A stretch of 64,000 nt of DNA from Thamnaconus septentrionalis (GCA_009823395.1 CM020513.1:2721501-2785500), one strand, 5' to 3'. Numbered from the stretch's first letter, positions 47,901 to 60,970 are shown. The notes: generated by a model not told the origin, from the sequence alone. Numbers and translations are program-made.

Positions 47901-48526
47901 TGCACATGGCAGCAACACACTCATGCACTGATGCATTTGTGTGTTGGATAGGATGTTTTGCCCCCCCGGACCCCCCTCCACGCCTCCCCACCCAGAAGAC
48001 AATTTGTAGGCCTCAACAGATGGAGGAGCCCAATTAGAAGGCGGGCAAATGAATGAGAGGAGAGGGAGTCGGATGGATCCAAGTCCCTTCCTCATCCCCC
48101 TCCCCCTCCCCCAGGACAGCCAGCTCATCTTTTTGCAGTAGGAATTGTAAGTCAGCAGCAGATGTAGGAGATGAAGAGGAAGAATAAGGGAAAAAACACA
48201 CCAGGTGCCTGTGATTTAATTCCTTAACGCCGCACACATTCAAAGAAAAGGGGGAGCGCAACTCACGCACTCCACATCCAGCATGTATAAATATCTCCTT
48301 CTGTTGTCTGAATCTTCAAGGGCAGACAACGTCCCACAAAGCAATTGCCATCGCCATCAGCCAAGACCAAAAAAAAAAAAAAAGAAAAGGTGAAAAAAAA
48401 GTGGAAGAAATGAAAAAGTGCTTAAATATAGCAACCCCCCCGGGACAGTGAGAGGGAGGGCGGGCCACCATGTGATTAAAATGAATAACCTTCATTCACT
48501 CGCAATTGTTAACGACACGTTCCAGC

Positions 48527-48530
<4 letters not shown>

Positions 48531-48574
<44 letters not shown>
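48531..48574. repeat. (GT)n microsatellite
   Basis: Forty-four bases of uninterrupted GT. Confidence 0.95.
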
Positions 48575-48580
<6 letters not shown>

Positions 48581-49260
48581 GGGCCGTCCTCGCTTCTCTT
48601 TTCCCCACCTGCCTCGGCGCTGTGAGCACCATCACTCACCAGCAAGCCATGAAACGATGGGAACTGTTGCTGTTGAGTTGGGTGAAGCGGAGGGGGCGGG
48701 CTTCGCGCACAGGCTCCGCCCCCTTTGCCACTGATGGATGTTGCGCGGATGCCGCATCGGTTCCCACCAGCCAAACGTGATCTTTGGGGTTGTGTGGGAT
48801 TGGCTGTTGGCGAACACAGTTGCTGTTGTCTCATTTTCTCTTTTTATATTACTTATATGCTAATATAGGGTCGGGGGGGGGGCAAAAAAAAAAAAAAAAA
48901 AGTAAACCAGCAACTCCCCCACCCCCCGAAGTCCCGCACAGTCTGTGCTTCAAGAAACACGGTGCAGGTGCTGGAGCTGCAGCTCTGCACCCGCGGGCCA
49001 GTCGGCAGCTGTTGGAGGAGATGCGGCTCCTCTGCGACAGTTCCCCCCCCACAGGTTCCTCACTTGGTTCCTCGCGGCCGCTCGCCGTTATCTGGGCTCA
49101 CTGCTGTCGCCGCACTGGCTGCGGTCCACACACACTCCCAGAGAGCGCTCGCTACTTTTTTTTTTGTCTCAAAGCTTCCTCACACTTTTTGGCTCATCCC
49201 GACCTCTGCTATTCCCTTCAGTTTCGCTCTCACGTTTTTGAAGTGTGGCTTTGAACTCAC

Positions 49261-49263
<3 letters not shown>

Positions 49264-49309
<46 letters not shown>
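49264..49309. repeat. (TG)n microsatellite
   Basis: About 46 bases of uninterrupted TG. Confidence 0.95.
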
Positions 49310-49311
<2 letters not shown>

Positions 49312-51478
49312 GGCTGATGTTTGTTTCAAAAATGATCCCAGAGGATTATTTTTTTTGCAATTTTTTTCTGGTAGATTTCCTTTGCTGCTGTGACAAATAA
49401 TTTTAGGCCATTCCAACGACTGAGTTGTGCGTCTACCTCAAGTCTCCCCAGTGAGGTTTTACAGGTAAATTCAGTATATTGCGCGTGTTGGTCTTCAGCT
49501 TCCACTTTGAGCCTGAACTTGAAGGTGCTGCAGCTGTTTGGTTAAAATAAAAGAAAGACAGTAAAGGCAGGCAGAGACAATTGGGAGCTGCTCCTCAAAC
49601 GGGATCCAGAAGTTTTGTTAAGCCTGAGCAAGGAAGAAAAACAAAAACTCAGCCATCCTAACGTGTGCTATCTTGAGAGTTTCTCAGACAAATGATAGGA
49701 ATATGATTGGCTGCCAGTTCTGTTTTTCCCCCTGTCTTTTCAAGAGAGACAGCAGGATGAAGCGCAAACAACCTGCCAATGAAAGTTCACTCTTTCACTT
49801 GAAAGTTTGAGGTCTAACTGAACAACTCCAGTAATGGAGGAGCACAAAATGTAGCGCGAAACTCTGCCCCTTGCTGCCTCGCCGAGTCAGCCTCACGTAG
49901 CGGCAGGAATGCAGGGATTTCAAGTCTGACATTTCGTCCATTCTGGGTTGTTTGTTTTCTTTTTTTTTTGTCAGTTGGAAAATGACGAAATTCATCAGTG
50001 ACGTGGAGGAAGATGGAGACTGTGACAGTGTGTGACAGAGCGTGCACAGTGTCTTCACACTGACCAAGTAGCAGCTTGCTAGTTGAGTTAACATGCTCAT
50101 TTATTGTTATAGGGCGACACGTGATGTTGTCTTTGCCTTATCAAACCTGTTAGTTTGCATTGTGGAGTAGTAGGAGAGAGCAGCGGGAGAAGAACTATCA
50201 AGCTAACTATCATCGCTAGCGAACATCAGCGTCTGCTAGCTAGCAAGCGCGGCCTTTGCTTACAGCACTGCATTTAATGTCGGCCAGTGTGTTTGGTTTG
50301 TGTGCCACAGACTCTTTACACTCGAGTCTCATAATTTGCGGTTCAAAAAAAAAATCAGAGGAAGCAGCAGAAGCAGAGAATATAAACCATGTCACTTCCT
50401 GTCTATCAGTGTGTTCCTGTTTGCGAGAAAACGTCCTCAAATTGAGCCGTAACCTCTGTGTATTAAGTTGACGTGATGGATTGTTGTCCTTTCCCCCTGC
50501 CGCCCCTCAGCTTTTATCAGGCAGTCATCACCGCTGTCACCGCGACGGGCCTGACGAGGCGCCAAACCTGCCGTTTGAATATTAAGACCCTGGTACGGCC
50601 GCCGTACCACAGACGTTTTAATCAGAGCTTCCTAAGTGTCGGCGGCCGAGTTCAGTGATGGGCATTTTCAATTATTTCTCAATGTTTATGTTACATACCT
50701 CAACGGTGCATAATTGGATTTCCATACGGTCACCGGAGACAAATTAAGAGAATTTGTCAAACTCAAAACCAACGGAGACAGACACTTTATTATCCTCGCT
50801 CCAACTATGTGTGTGTGTATATATATGTATGTGCATATATCTGTATACTGTATATAGTATGCATGTGTATGTACACACACACACACATCAGAGACAGAAA
50901 TCAAGAGCCACTTGTCAGTGCGAACTGGGTTCCACCTCCATCTATCAACGCTGTCGACACTCACGCTAGCAGTTTGCTCAAAGACGCCAAAACCAGATAA
51001 ATAGATAGTTGGACACTATCCTGAGGGTTTTCTGATCAATACCTTGCAAAATTTCGACATTATCCTTCCACAAACTGGACGAGCCGTTGCAAAAACTGCA
51101 ACATCGGCAGCCCTGTGATGTATTTTGTCGATGCACAGTCTTGGAAGTCAGGAGCACCATCGTGGTGAATGTGTGCAGGGAATGTGATGTGCATTTTATA
51201 TCACATTTTAAAAATATATAAAATCAATGATACATAAATTTAATATAAATTTGTACAGGATCATAATTTGCGTCGTTGACCCTGAAAACTTGCGCGGGCC
51301 GTCTTTGAAATCCACTCAGGAATCATCAGGGCCGTCAATAAAAACTCGGATCAATGCGCAGACTTGCTAATTGCATTGGTATCAATATGATCTTATTAAT
51401 TCCCGCCCCTTATTGAGCAACCCAAAAAATTGCACAAGTGGCAAAAAAGACAAAAACAAAGCAAAACTAAACCCTAGG

Positions 51479-51481
<3 letters not shown>

Positions 51482-51550
<69 letters not shown>

Positions 51551-51562
51551 CACACACACACA
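51482..51562. repeat. (CA)n microsatellite
   Basis: About 64 bases of pure CA (51482-51545), a GAAA break, then a short continuation. Confidence 0.95.
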
Positions 51563-52294
51563 GACCACAGCCTGCTCAGAGTTTAAAGGATGCGTTCAGG
51601 GGCCTCGCAGCCTGCGGGGGGAGGAAAAGAAAGAAAGCAGCTCCCCAGTCTGGCGATGCTGCAGCACAAACTTCTTTCTCTCTTGCCAGAAGGCAGTTAG
51701 GCGGGCGTGCAGGCTGTGGCTGCGATGATCCTCGGGGCTCTGCGCAGGAATCTCACCTCAGTCAAATCACACAACAGCAGACAGTGGGAATCATATCTGC
51801 CGCGACAAAGCCAGCAGGAGCCACAGAGGGGAGATAATACCGTATGGTATGACACGCCGAGCGTTCGCTCCTCCCGATAAGGAAACTTGATCTTTATGTT
51901 GAGCAAAAGTTGAGCAAAAAAAAAAAGAAGAAGGTTGACGGTAGATAAACGGAGAGGAACAGGGGAATCAGTGGCAAGGGGTTCTCGCTCGACTAAAAAC
52001 ACAACATCCGTCGAAGGGTAAGAAAACAAAAAAGAAAGGTGTCAGTGACCTTTTGCTCTGCCCTTTATGTTCTGCAAAAACATTAAAAAAAAACAAAGAC
52101 GGAGAGCAGATTTTTTTATAGATACCGCAGCCGGGTGCAGACTGGGAGTTTTAGGGGCCATTTGGTGGAGGGGAGCTGATATCCAGCGGCTGCTCCGTGT
52201 GGAATCGCACATCAAAAGTTAATCTGGCGCCGTCTGCTCTGGTGCCGCTAATCTGCTGTCAGTGTGATGGGGTGATGGGGATGCCGGGCCAACC

Positions 52295-52296
<2 letters not shown>

Positions 52297-52329
<33 letters not shown>
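52297..52329. repeat. (CA)n microsatellite
   Basis: About 33 bases of CA. Confidence 0.93.
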
Positions 52330-52330
<1 letters not shown>

Positions 52331-53439
52331 ACCGCCCCCACTTCCAACACAGAGCCTCTAATCCGCGAGACCTTTTCACTCCCAGACCGCCTCCCTCCCC
52401 GCCTCCCCATCACCTGTCCGCGCTGCAAAGGTCACAGGGGTCACCGGTGTTTATGTACCGCCAATAATAGCACCGGTTGGCTCTGTCGTGTCCCTGTGAG
52501 CGGCATCCTGATGTGGTGGTGGTGGTGTTGTTGGTTTGTTGTTCTTTTTTTTTTTTTTTGTTAAGGTGATGAAACATTGTCACCCTGCAGAACACGAGCG
52601 CAGCAATAAAGCTAATGCAGCTAACGGAGTTAGTGTTACTGCTGATGCTGCCGTTAGAGTCCTTACTGTTTATTATCTCTGTGTCGAATAAGGAGGCGCA
52701 AAATAAACACCCCACCCCCCCTCCTTCCTCTCAAGGGTGCAATTTGGAGAAGCTAAGAGCCAAATTCAATTGTGAGACTGAGAAGTCAATGGCACAAATT
52801 AAAGGTCTAGCGTTTTGAAAAAAACACTTTGTCAGTGATTTCAAACACAAATACAGAATGGGACTGAAGTCAAGGGCAAAGAAGTCATGCAGTCCTTTAC
52901 TTCTTCTGCTTGCTGAAACATGCTGTTGCAGCCCCTCGTGATGTCACAAAGGGCTCTGAAACTCACTGTCAGAATTTGATCGGGAAACGTCACCGCTTTC
53001 AGTTGCTTTGATTAGATTTAGTTATTCCAAAAAAAAACGGGAAAACCTCAACTGAAAAAAAGTCAGTCCTCAGTTGATTTTGTGTGCTGGAGGTTTTGCT
53101 CCAAACAGTCAGTCCTCAGTTGTTTTTTTTGTGCTGGATGCTGCAAACAGCTGCGTTTGGGTGTTGTTTTTACCTTCTTTTTTTTTCTCTGAGCTTTGGG
53201 TTTTTGGGGGGAGGCTGTTCCACACAGGTCCGGGTGTAGAAAAGACAAAGATGTGAACATGTTGGTCTCGTGCGGGAGCCTATTGGTGCGGACATGCATG
53301 CGTGCAAGATTAGCGTCGCGCAAGAAAAACACAAAGGAAAACAAAGCGGCAGATCAGGCTGCAATAAGAACACTCTGATCGATGAAAGTAGGCGGACACA
53401 ATAGACGATGAAACAGGCGCTCATGCACGCACACGCTCG

Positions 53440-53443
53440 CACG

Positions 53444-53474
<31 letters not shown>
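53440..53474. repeat. (CA)n microsatellite
   Basis: CA tract preceded by CGCA variants. Confidence 0.93.
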
Positions 53475-54192
53475 TGAGGAGTAGTCTGAGCAGCAGTAGT
53501 AGTCACAGGCGGTCGTCTCGTAGTGACTTCACCGTTTTTCTTCTTTTTTTTTTCCGAGGCTCGGTCGGTTTAGAGGACGCCGCCTCGGCTGCTCCGGCAA
53601 TCGGAGAGAAGAAAACGCCCGCACCGTCTCCCTCACACGCCGATTAACCTACGATGAATACAGAGCGGGCCCAATTAGCATAATCTCTTGAGTGTCTTAT
53701 GATTTCATTTTTTTTATTATCGCCTTCTCCCATAATCCACGGCGGCAGCGGCAACGGCAGGGGCGGACCCTTCTTTCATGTTGGTTGGACCCTCCCCGCT
53801 CAGCCACGAGGCAGCGTAATTGCATTATCAAAGTCTTATGTTGACGTTGACCGGGGATGTATTTTTAGCCCGCGGGCTCCTTTGGAGAAGAAAAAATAGA
53901 AAAGAATCATGTAATGGTCAGATATCCAAACGGGGAATGACGAATCGGGATTAGAGCGGAGAGTCAGTTCACCTTAGTTTCATCACGGACTGCGGCTGAT
54001 CAAAGGCTTGCATCATGCACGCGCAAATTAGTTTCTCACATTTCTTTTTTTTTTGCAGCCCGGTTGCCAGTTGCTTACAAAATCTAAAAGTTAAAAGAAA
54101 ATGCAATCCTAAGTAGCTAATGGTCCAGTTTTTTTTAAGGTTTGGATGGAATTGTGATTGGCTGAGGTTGATGATACTTGGCATTGCATAAC

Positions 54193-54193
54193 A

Positions 54194-54251
<58 letters not shown>
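54193..54251. repeat. (TA)n(CA)n(TA)n compound microsatellite
   Basis: A block of CA flanked on both sides by TA. The TA arms are mutually complementary and can form a stem with the CA block as loop. Confidence 0.95.
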
Positions 54252-54429
54252 GTGAATGTGAGAGGGGTGCTTTTTCCCCTCTTTCTTTCTTTCTTTCTTT
54301 TTTTGCAAACGACAGCAATCGTTTCTCAAGTGTCAGCAGATGTAGACTCCGAAAAACAGCGGAGGAGCCGGAGAAAAGGGAGGAAAAATGTCAAGCGAAG
54401 GCTCTCGCTTGCGCCGCATGATAATGGAA

Positions 54430-54457
54430 GAGGAGGAGGAGGAGGAGGAGGAGGAGA
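54430..54457. repeat. (GAG)n trinucleotide repeat
   Basis: About nine GAG/GGA units. Confidence 0.9.
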
Positions 54458-55077
54458 AGAGAAAAAAAATGGGGGTGGCAGGGAGGGAAGGGAAGGAAGA
54501 GAATGAAGCGTTTCATCTCCGGCTCCGTGGTTGGAGGCAGGCAGGTCCGGGCAGAGGAAGGGTGACTCAAAGTCAGCAATGGAAGAGCGGCAGAGAGGAA
54601 AGCTTTTATCATCCCCGGCTCCTAAGAAGATCTCCCAAATGAGAGAGGGCGTGCATGCTAATGTCAGAGCCACGCTGATAACTAGCTGCCTGGCTTTTCT
54701 CTCTTTTTTTTCCCCCCTCGCAGGGTGAGGGTTAAGCTGGGATTTGGTGGGGCTGAGGGAATACATGTTTGATATGTGAGCGGAGCGGGAGAGGTGCCTT
54801 TGCCCGGGCTGTACGTGCGGCGGGATTATTCTATATGCTTTATCTGCGTCTTGCCGCGGATAAAAGGGCGGGATTTTCTCCGGCCTCTCCACCGCTCCTC
54901 GCCGACTCTCCGGGTCGAACGTTTGGGGGCCGGACGGATCAAAGACGTGTTGACACGGCCGCCGTCACACAAGTCTTCATTTACGGCGCATTAGCTCCCC
55001 CGCTGGCAGGAGGCCAATCTGCGGATCTGCTTTGTTTTGTTTTTTCTACGTGTTTATTAAACTTTGCTGGCTAATCC

Positions 55078-55441
55078 CTGCATCCGTCCCCTTCCACCTT
55101 CTAAACCCACTTCCCCCTGGTCTATCGGGGGTCTATCCTAACACAGGGCGAAGGCAGCGTGACACCTTGCACAAGTCACCAGTTCATCACGGGGCCACAT
55201 ACTCAGACAAACAACCATTCACACACTCACACACACACACACCTGCAGACAATTTAGGGCTTCCAATTCACCTCACACGCATGTGTTTGGATTGTGGGAG
55301 ATATCCGGCGAACCCGGAGAGAACCCACGCAGACACAGGGAGAACATGCAAGCTCAACCCAGAACGGCCGCAGGCCCGGGAATCAATCCCGCAACCTTCT
55401 TGCTGTGAGGCGACAGTGCTAACCACTGCACCGCCGCGTCT
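55078..55441 (-). mobile_element. V-SINE/DANA-like SINE, nearly complete, diverged
   Basis: The reverse complement shows, in order: a tRNA-like head (GGCGGTGCAGTGGTTAGCAC, then CTCACAGCAAGAAGG), a degraded B-box, the V-SINE central domain (TTGCATGTTCTCCCTGTGTC and onward), a CCATTCACAC region on the plus strand, and a 3' part with GGATAGACC. It is clearly the same family as the copy at 5890-6267 but more diverged. No convincing target duplication was found. The 265-codon plus-strand frame across it is not a gene. Confidence 0.85.
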
Positions 55442-56281
55442 TCCCCTTTTCTCCCCAGAAGTCTGCGGTGGAGGAGAGCAGAGCACAAACACAATCTCCC
55501 ACGTCTGCTCCACAATGTTTTTTTCCCAGTTTTCTTTGTGTTGCTGCAGTTGCGGTGCAGCCTTCGCTCACGGAGTCTTGCGGCGTTCTGCACCTATCTC
55601 AAACTTGTCCTTCCCTGGAGCTGTTGTTCACTGTTACTCATACTTGAGTGCTGGGGATTTTTCAACCCCCCCCCACCCACCCACCACCACCACACGCGTT
55701 ACGCCAGGCAGCGCGGTCCTCCGGCTCCCCTCCTATCGCTGCTCCCCCATCTCCCCATTATGTTGTGTAGTTCTGCCAGCCTTCCTCTGCCGCTCCCTTA
55801 TCACCTGCAGTGAAAATCTAACGGGCTAATCCCGCCGCCCGCGGGATTCCCCCGTCCATAATGATGTATATCTGAGCGATAGCATCGGAGCAAAGTCCTA
55901 TCGGCCCACACACTCCTAATCCCATCAGTCTTTGGTGTCCAAGCCTTGGGGAGGGCGGGGGCAGAGGAAGGGGAGGGGCAAGAGAGGCGGATGCTCCGGG
56001 GCTGCACAGCGGAGAAGCGACGCAAGGGGGGCGGAAACATCAGCTGCGATGATATGCGGAGTCGGGGGATCATGTTGAAGAGACGGTGAGTTGGGGTGTG
56101 TCTCTCCCACAAGGGGTCGCACTAGTGCTCACCCAGCTGCCACTTAAAAACAGTTCAATTGCCTTGCTAGCACAAATAGCTAACCTGGCTAGCACGGCAA
56201 ACACTCGGAATAACGTCCCGTTCCTCCTCCCGCTCTGCTAAAGAATCCAGTGGCAACTTTTTCAATCAGGAACTTAAACTC

Positions 56282-56321
56282 GCAAGGTGGTTGGACGAAC
56301 TTTCTCCTCTATCATGTTCAA
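56282..56321. repeat. short dispersed repeat, copy A
   Basis: GCAAGGTGGTTGGACGAACT and the next 20 bases match 58200-58239 at about 32 of 40 positions. Nearly all differences are transitions, as expected of old decayed repeats. The family is unknown. Confidence 0.5.
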
Positions 56322-56499
56322 GGGGATCAGAGAAGATTTGCTGCTGTGAATTCAGCCAGTTTGGGAACATTTGCTCCACCTGCAGCTTGCCTTTGTTTTT
56401 ATGTTAAGTCCTCCCAAAGAGAATTAGAAGGAAAACAAAATCAGTGTTAGGTGTCTTCTGGTTTTGCTCTCTTCAAACAACTAATTAGGCGAAATTGGT

Positions 56500-56867
56500 T
56501 TTTAACACACACAGCCAATCACATGGCCACGACAGTATGAGAGCAAGACCACTTGCTGGTGGAATTCTCACTAATTATCACAACGGTCTCAAGGGTTTGC
56601 AGAGGATGGTGCTGATAAGAGAGAATATCCACCAGTGAGTGAGACAGTTGTGGGGGGGGGGGTGCCTGGTTGATGTCAGGGGTCAGAGGTTAGAATGGAC
56701 AGACTTGTTGGAGACCACAGGAAGGCAACAGGAAGTGGAATAACCACTGGTTGCAACCAGGGTCTGCAGAACACCATCTCTGCACGCCAGCAACCTCCTA
56801 GCAGTGTGTAAACACTGCACATGGACTTCACCAACAAGGTGTACCAAATAAAGTGGCCAGAGTGTGC
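56500..56867 (+). pseudogene. Tc1-type transposon fossil with large internal deletion
   Basis: The 5' part has TTAACACA and AGCCAATCACATGGC. The transposase N-terminal region follows (GGTTTGCAGAGGATGGTG, GATGTCAGGGGTCAGAGG, AGGAAGGCAACAGG, AATAACCACTGGTTGCAACC, CAGAACACCATCTCTG). The element then jumps to the 3' end, AAGGTGTACCAAATAAAGTGGCC. That terminal sequence is the right inverted repeat of the fish Tc1 family also seen at 28003. The DDE catalytic part is deleted and the remaining frame is broken. It is inactive. Confidence 0.85.
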
Positions 56868-57594
56868 TGGGCCAAAAGAAACACGCATTCACACATTCAG
56901 TTTGTCAATACCATAAATAAGCAATGGGATTGCAAGTGAAGTTTGGACTCCTCCATCCAAGCTTCTCTCTGTCTCTCTCTCCCTCCGTTTTTTTCTTTCT
57001 CTCTCTCTCTGTCTCTCTCTTTCTTTCTCCCTCTCTCTCTTTCTCTCTCTCTGTCCGATTCATGGTGCCTATTGGCACAGTGGAGAGCAATCGGCCCTTG
57101 CTTTCTTGTTTTTACGAGCTAAATTTTTTATTAGGGCTCCGACAGAACCGCCCTCAAGACCTCCTGCCGCAGCACTCCATAAATCTTTTTTTACTTTTTT
57201 CGAAAAAAAAAAAAAAAAGGGGGGAGAAAAATAAGAAAGAGCGAGAGTGAGAGATAATAAACCCCCCCAGAAAATGTATATCTCCTTGTCGCTCATGCTA
57301 GCCCGACTCTGTGACACGCCGGGCAGCGTAATCCATTTTCCCTGGCTTCTCAATTCATACTTGTGTGAGCATGATGGAGTTTTTGGTGGCTGGTGATGGA
57401 GGAGGGAGCGGGCGAGGGAGGTGGTGGAGGGGAGAGGGGGAGATTGTATTTTTTTTTCGGGGGGGGGGGGTAACATCTATTATTTAACTGCCTGCAGTGT
57501 TGAATATTGCGCTCTTTTAGCCTGCTGGAGGAGCAGGAGGAGCAGGAGTAGCAGGAGTTGGAGAAGGAGTAGGAGCAGGAGGAGGAGGTGAAGA

Positions 57595-57608
57595 GCGCCC
57601 TCTGGTCA
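57595..57608 (-). promoter_or_regulatory. CTCF-like motif
   Basis: The minus strand TGACCAGAGGGCGC matches 12 of 14 positions of the CTCF core. Occupancy is unknown. Confidence 0.35.
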
Positions 57609-57901
57609 CATGGTCAGCGTGCGGCTCTCTGAGTGCCCAGATAAGATTTGAATGTCGTGACACTCCACTCGTTGTCACATCACATCCGCGGGGAGACGGC
57701 AACTGTGAGGACATCTGATACCCTCCTCACCTTGCCTGCCGTCTCCGCCCCCCCCCCCATTCCTCCCTTCCTCCCACCCCACCTCCCCACACCTCCCCCC
57801 TCCATCTTTTGATCGGCACGGTTAAAGGACGGCGCCGGAGAGTTTTGCCGGATAATTGGCAGGTTTCGGCCTCCCAGGTCTGGAAGGCCTGTCTTCGCTG
57901 C

Positions 57902-57959
57902 GAGAGAGAGGAGAGAGAGAGAGAGAGAGGGAAAGAGAGAGGGAGAGAGAGAGAGAGAG
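57902..57959. repeat. (GA)n microsatellite, imperfect
   Basis: GA-rich tract with GGA and AAAG interruptions. Confidence 0.9.
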
Positions 57960-58199
57960 CATCGAGGTATGAAACGGGGCGAGGGAATTACAGCAGGAAG
58001 CGGCGGCGGGGAGCTGGATGTGCGATCGGACGGTCGGTGAAGGTCAGACAGGAAGCTGCTAACCTGGCACGGCAGATTTAACATTTCCGGAGAATCCTTT
58101 GGATTTCTCTCATGCACCCCCCCCCTCATCCCCCTGTCCACCCCCCCCCACGCCCTCCTTCCGCCCCTGTGAAGTGCCCAGAGGTATCTTCTGGAAATG

Positions 58200-58239
58200 C
58201 AAGGTGGTTAGATAAACTTTTTCCTCTGTCACGTTTCAG
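58200..58239. repeat. short dispersed repeat, copy B
   Basis: The counterpart of 56282-56321, at about 80 percent identity over 40 bases. Confidence 0.5.
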
Positions 58240-58475
58240 GCTGGCAGTTTGCTTCGCCAACGTGGGTTTTAGCCAGGTTGGCAACGGTAGCTGTGCCCGC
58301 TGGCTGAGCCCTTGGCTAGTCGCTATTTTACTTGGGTGTTTTTTTTTTCTAATTGTGCTGTTGAATCTTAAAATGTGTTTTTTCTTCTTAATGAACTTTT
58401 AAAGGTTTTTCTGAAGACTCACCATAAAAATCTTCAGCTGTTTTTAGATCTCTTCTAGCAGCATCGATTATGGAA

Positions 58476-58561
58476 GCTTCTTCTTCTTCTTCTTCTTCTT
58501 CTTCTTCTTCTTCTTCTTCTTCTTCTTCTTCTTCTTCTTCTTCTTCTTCTTCTTCTTCTTC
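58476..58561. repeat. (TTC)n microsatellite
   Basis: About 86 bases of uninterrupted TTC (GAA on the other strand) within the kcnd2 intron. Long GAA/TTC tracts are prone to triplex formation and can slow transcription. Confidence 0.97.
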
Positions 58562-60215
58562 TCTTCCTGTGGTTTTTCAGTCACCTTTAATGCTGAACCC
58601 TTTTCTGTAAAGGAAGCTGATTGATTATGGAATCCCTGGGAAATTTAGCCAACGGAAACGCTGCCTGATGAAAGTCAGCAAGACCGACGTGCGAGATTTT
58701 AGAGTCTGACAATCCCTGCGAGGTTATGAAGCCACATTCACACCATTCACACAGTCATAAAAAAACACAATGAGGACGGGCCTTTTTAGAATTCACCACT
58801 TTTCCTTTTTATGCCAAGACATAAGCGGAAATTCATGCATGACTAAATGTGGTTAACCTTGACGCTATGGTATTTTTCGCCATTTAGCGATTCTTCACTT
58901 TCAAAAGAATGTTTGTTTATTCCTTTTCTTATTTTTGCATTTTAAAGAGTGGAGCTGTCTTTGAAAAAAAAAAAGATTTAAAAAAAACATGGCAACATTT
59001 TCGATCTGATGATGATTTCCCCGGCTGATGATGAAAATAGAGACAGCAAACAAACAAACCTCTGGGACACAAAGTTAAAATAAATAAATAAATAAATAAG
59101 TAACTAAAACCCCAGTGTGGGGAAGGTGAGACTGAGAAAATTAATTTGAGTCCGGGATTATCAGATTGTGGGGCCCCACACTAATTATTGGCATGAAACA
59201 ACAGGGATAGATGGCAGCCTGAGATAGGAGCCGGGGCGCTTAATTCATCTTGATTCTCATCAGCTGATGAATCAAAAACGCTTAACGTATTAATCAAATT
59301 AGTTTCATTCCGGTGCCTCTGACTGAAATGTGAAAGTGGAGAGGATCAAAGCGCCGTTTGATGGGATCCAGCGTCTTTCGCCGTGACAAACATTCTAACA
59401 GGGGGACTCCACTCAGACCAGTGCACGTGCACGTCTCGCTTCATCACCGTGACCTTTTCCTTTTTCCCCTGCTCGCTTCCATCGGATCAACTGCTGGAAG
59501 GCCACTGGAGACCCTTTAATTCTTTTATTACTGCAGCAAACCACGTCGCCTCTTCAGGGGGTAAATTAAGCTGGATTTACGCCCAGCTTGGATTGTTTTT
59601 TGTTTTTTTTTCCTCCCTCAAGAGCCCCCAACTGATCGCAACCTCATCGAGAAAATGTCAGCAGAGAAACAAAAACACAAAATATTTGGATGTTTTTTTT
59701 CCCAATCACATCCACTTCCCCTTCATGAGTGGGAATAATCGTGTCTGAGCCCACAGATTGGATATCTGCTGTGACAGAGCACATTATATTAGCGGAATTA
59801 CTCACATTTGCCAGTACAATTATTATGCTAACAAGCTAATGGGCTAACTTTTCTCTTTAGGTTATATTCTTCACAGCGGCAGCGTTTGTTTCAGAAAGCT
59901 AAAACTTTAGGTTTTTTCTTTTGCTTCCATTTTGCACTGGAAGGTTGCAGTTTTGACAAAATACTTTAAAGGCAAGCAACGAAATTAAAATGAGGGGCCC
60001 AATCATACTTCAAAAAAATAAAAACCGTTCAGTGTCGTTGGAGCTATGGATGCTATTGCACAAGCTAACGCCTTTGGGTACCTGATGAATGCAAAACTAG
60101 CGTAGCTTGCGCAGAGACGTTCCGTATTCTTCCTGTCATCAGTCGGAAAAGCTACTTGTGCGCATGTGGCGGTTGAAACAACACGATTGGCCGATACTTT
60201 TGCCCGTCGCGTCTT

Positions 60216-60425
60216 TGTGGGAGGAGTTTGCACGTTGTGAATGTCTCTGCCTGAGTTTCTCTCCAGTTCTCCAGCTTCCTCTCAAAGTCCAAAGACATTC
60301 ACATTAAGCTAATTGGAAACTCCAATTAGCACATTAGGCTAAATTGAGATGTCACACCTTAAGGACAGGTGCGAGTGTGAACGGTTGTTTGTCTCCCTGT
60401 GTGGGTGCGATGGTCTGACGGCTGA
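60216..60425 (+). mobile_element. V-SINE fragment, strongly decayed
   Basis: GGAGTTTGCACGTTGTGAATG, then GTCTCTGCCTGAGTTTCTCT, CCAGCTTCCTC, AAAGTCCAAAGACATTC and GAGTGTGAACGGTTGTTTGTC line up with the central domain and 3' part of the copy at 5890-6267. The tRNA head and the tail are gone. Confidence 0.75.
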
Positions 60426-60614
60426 TCTGATTGGACGAACTCCCTATGCAACTTTGAGCTCAGGTTGAACTGTGACAGAAGGTGAAAGGAATGCCGATTG
60501 TTTTGGTTTTAAGCCGGTGTGTGTGCACGTATCGGATTCTGTTTCTAAAATGACATGCAAATTGCAGACTGTGCGTCGCGGGGCAACAAACTGCAAAGGG
60601 GCATCGAGAACCTG

Positions 60615-60615
<1 letters not shown>

Positions 60616-60669
<54 letters not shown>
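60616..60669. repeat. (TG)n microsatellite
   Basis: About 54 bases of uninterrupted TG. Confidence 0.95.
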
Positions 60670-60672
<3 letters not shown>

Positions 60673-60946
60673 CCGGCCACCTTCCGTCAACACCACGAGG
60701 CCCCAGCAGAGGTGCTGACAGAGGGGATGATTGGATTTCACCGGGCACTCCGTGAGCCCCCCCCCCCACTTCATCCACCCCCCCCCCCACCACACCACAA
60801 CTCAGACTGAAGGATCCACCGCAATCCTCCTCGGATCCTAATTGTCGGCGCCGCTAAGCTGCTGGCGTTGATCTCGACTGGCACGACTTAGTTTAGACCC
60901 CAGCGATTACATCAGAAACCTGAGCCGCTTCTCGCACACAAGGGCG

Positions 60947-60970
60947 TTTTTTTTTTTTTTTTTTTTTTTT
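60947..60970. repeat. poly-T run
   Basis: Twenty-four consecutive T. Confidence 0.95.

Noticed and set aside
55032..55829. 265-codon frame
   Set aside because: It runs through an inverted SINE and C-rich low-complexity sequence and matches no known protein.
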